From Bacillota bacterium (GTDB lineage Bacteria; Bacillota; Bacilli; Thermoactinomycetales; DSM-44946), in the NCBI GenBank assembly GCA_021793745.1, contig JAJYSD010000086.1:1-6336 (forward strand): a stretch of DNA of 6,336 nucleotides, in the 5' to 3' direction. A program made the position numbers and the translations under genes. The notes beneath the pieces were generated by a model, which was not told the origin of the DNA, did not search any database, and saw only the letters and a program-made list of their open reading frames with translations. Numbering within the stretch: the first letter of the stretch is position 1; each line of letters starts with the position of its first letter. This document shows positions 5,822 to 6,336 of this stretch, piece by piece.

Positions 5822-6336
5822 ATGAAACCGATATTGGAAGTGCGAGACCTCCGCGTGTCCTTTGATACGCACGAAGGGGAAATTCAGGCAGTTCGCGGCG
5901 TCAGCTTCGATCTTCATGAGGGGGAAACCCTGGCCATCGTCGGAGAGTCCGGCTCCGGGAAAACCGTCACCGTGCAAAGCTTGTTGGGTCTGATCCCGCG
6001 TCCGCCCGGCCGGATCCAAGGGGGCTCGATTCGCTATCGGGGTCGGGAGATCGCCGGTTTGTCGGAGCGGGAACTGGATCAGATCCGCGGTGCCGAAATC
6101 GGTTACGTATTCCAGGATCCCATGACCTCCCTCAACCCGACGATGACCATCGGAAGGCAGATCGGCGAGGTGCTGTTGAAGCACCGGAAGATGAGCAGGG
6201 AGAGGGCCTTCCGGCAGGTGATCCACCTGCTCCGCTCCGTGGGAATTTCCAACCCTGCCCAGCGGATCCGGCAATATCCCCACCAGTTCAGCGGGGGAAT
6301 GCGCCAGAGGGTGATGATCGCCATGGCGTTGGAGAT
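5822..6336 (+). CDS. oppD: Oligopeptide ABC transporter ATPase OppD, cut by the window end
   Basis: The first 171 codons are present from ATG 5822, with AGGAGGGG (5807-5814) 7 nt upstream and overlapping the oppC stop. It is a cytoplasmic nucleotide-binding subunit that powers import through OppBC. Visible parts: the N-terminal strand ILEVRDLRVSF; Walker A GESGSGKT (41-48); the Q-loop YVFQDPMTSLNP (Gln98), typical of peptide transporters; and the ABC signature FSGGMRQR (156-163), where Met replaces Gln as is common in OppD/DppD. The window ends before Walker B, the D-loop, the switch His and the C-terminal oligopeptide-transporter extension. DppD-type ATPases look the same in this region, and the symbol follows from operon order. 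The partner oppF would be expected next to the right. Confidence 0.93.
   Translation, partial: MKPILEVRDLRVSFDTHEGEIQAVRGVSFDLHEGETLAIVGESGSGKTVTVQSLLGLIPRPPGRIQGGSIRYRGREIAGLSERELDQIRGAEIGYVFQDPMTSLNPTMTIGRQIGEVLLKHRKMSRERAFRQVIHLLRSVGISNPAQRIRQYPHQFSGGMRQRVMIAMALE

Noticed and set aside
5753..6283. Long minus-strand ORF opposite oppC and oppD
   Set aside because: It is antisense to clearly coding OppC/OppD sequence with all family motifs. It has no ribosome site and arises from GC-rich codon usage.
1..6336. Mobile elements, CRISPR arrays, tRNA or rRNA genes
   Set aside because: No transposase motifs, direct-repeat arrays, terminal repeats or RNA gene signatures were seen on either strand.

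Overview
The window looks like a piece of a spore-forming Firmicutes (Bacillota) chromosome of moderately high GC. The evidence is strong AAGGAGG-type ribosome binding sites on every gene, GTG starts, a CotS/APH-like spore-coat kinase homologue, a DUF3899-like membrane protein and an opp operon of the Bacillus type. A thermophilic lineage such as the Thermoactinomycetaceae would fit, but that is a guess from sequence style.

Layout. Positions 3-86 hold the last 27 codons of a gene that appears to encode a short-chain dehydrogenase. A plus-strand gene at 167-1270 encodes an APH/CotS-family kinase-fold protein in which the catalytic-loop Asp reads as Asn. It ends at a clear intrinsic terminator (1326-1363). 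A convergent minus-strand gene (1504-1854) encodes a 116-residue membrane protein resembling DUF3899 and has its own terminator (1439-1500). The stretch 1855-2146 is a divergent intergenic region. Its AT-rich core (about 1976-2010) carries candidate promoters on both strands; I see no gene or riboswitch in it.

From 2147 to the right edge runs an oligopeptide ABC importer operon, oppA-oppB-oppC-oppD, with oppD cut by the window end. OppA is the lipoprotein receptor that captures peptides outside the membrane, OppB and OppC form the membrane channel, and OppD is one of the ATPases. oppB, oppC and oppD are packed tightly, with each Shine-Dalgarno (SD) sequence overlapping or touching the preceding stop codon. 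oppA and oppB are separated by 167 nt.

That oppA-oppB gap is the most interesting part. It contains a 9-codon ORF with a good SD, then a perfect 15-bp hairpin, then a second hairpin that would sequester the oppB SD and shares five bases (CCTTT) with the first. This geometry resembles a translational attenuator, although a simple mRNA-stabilising or processing hairpin is also possible. The rest of the window is ordinary.
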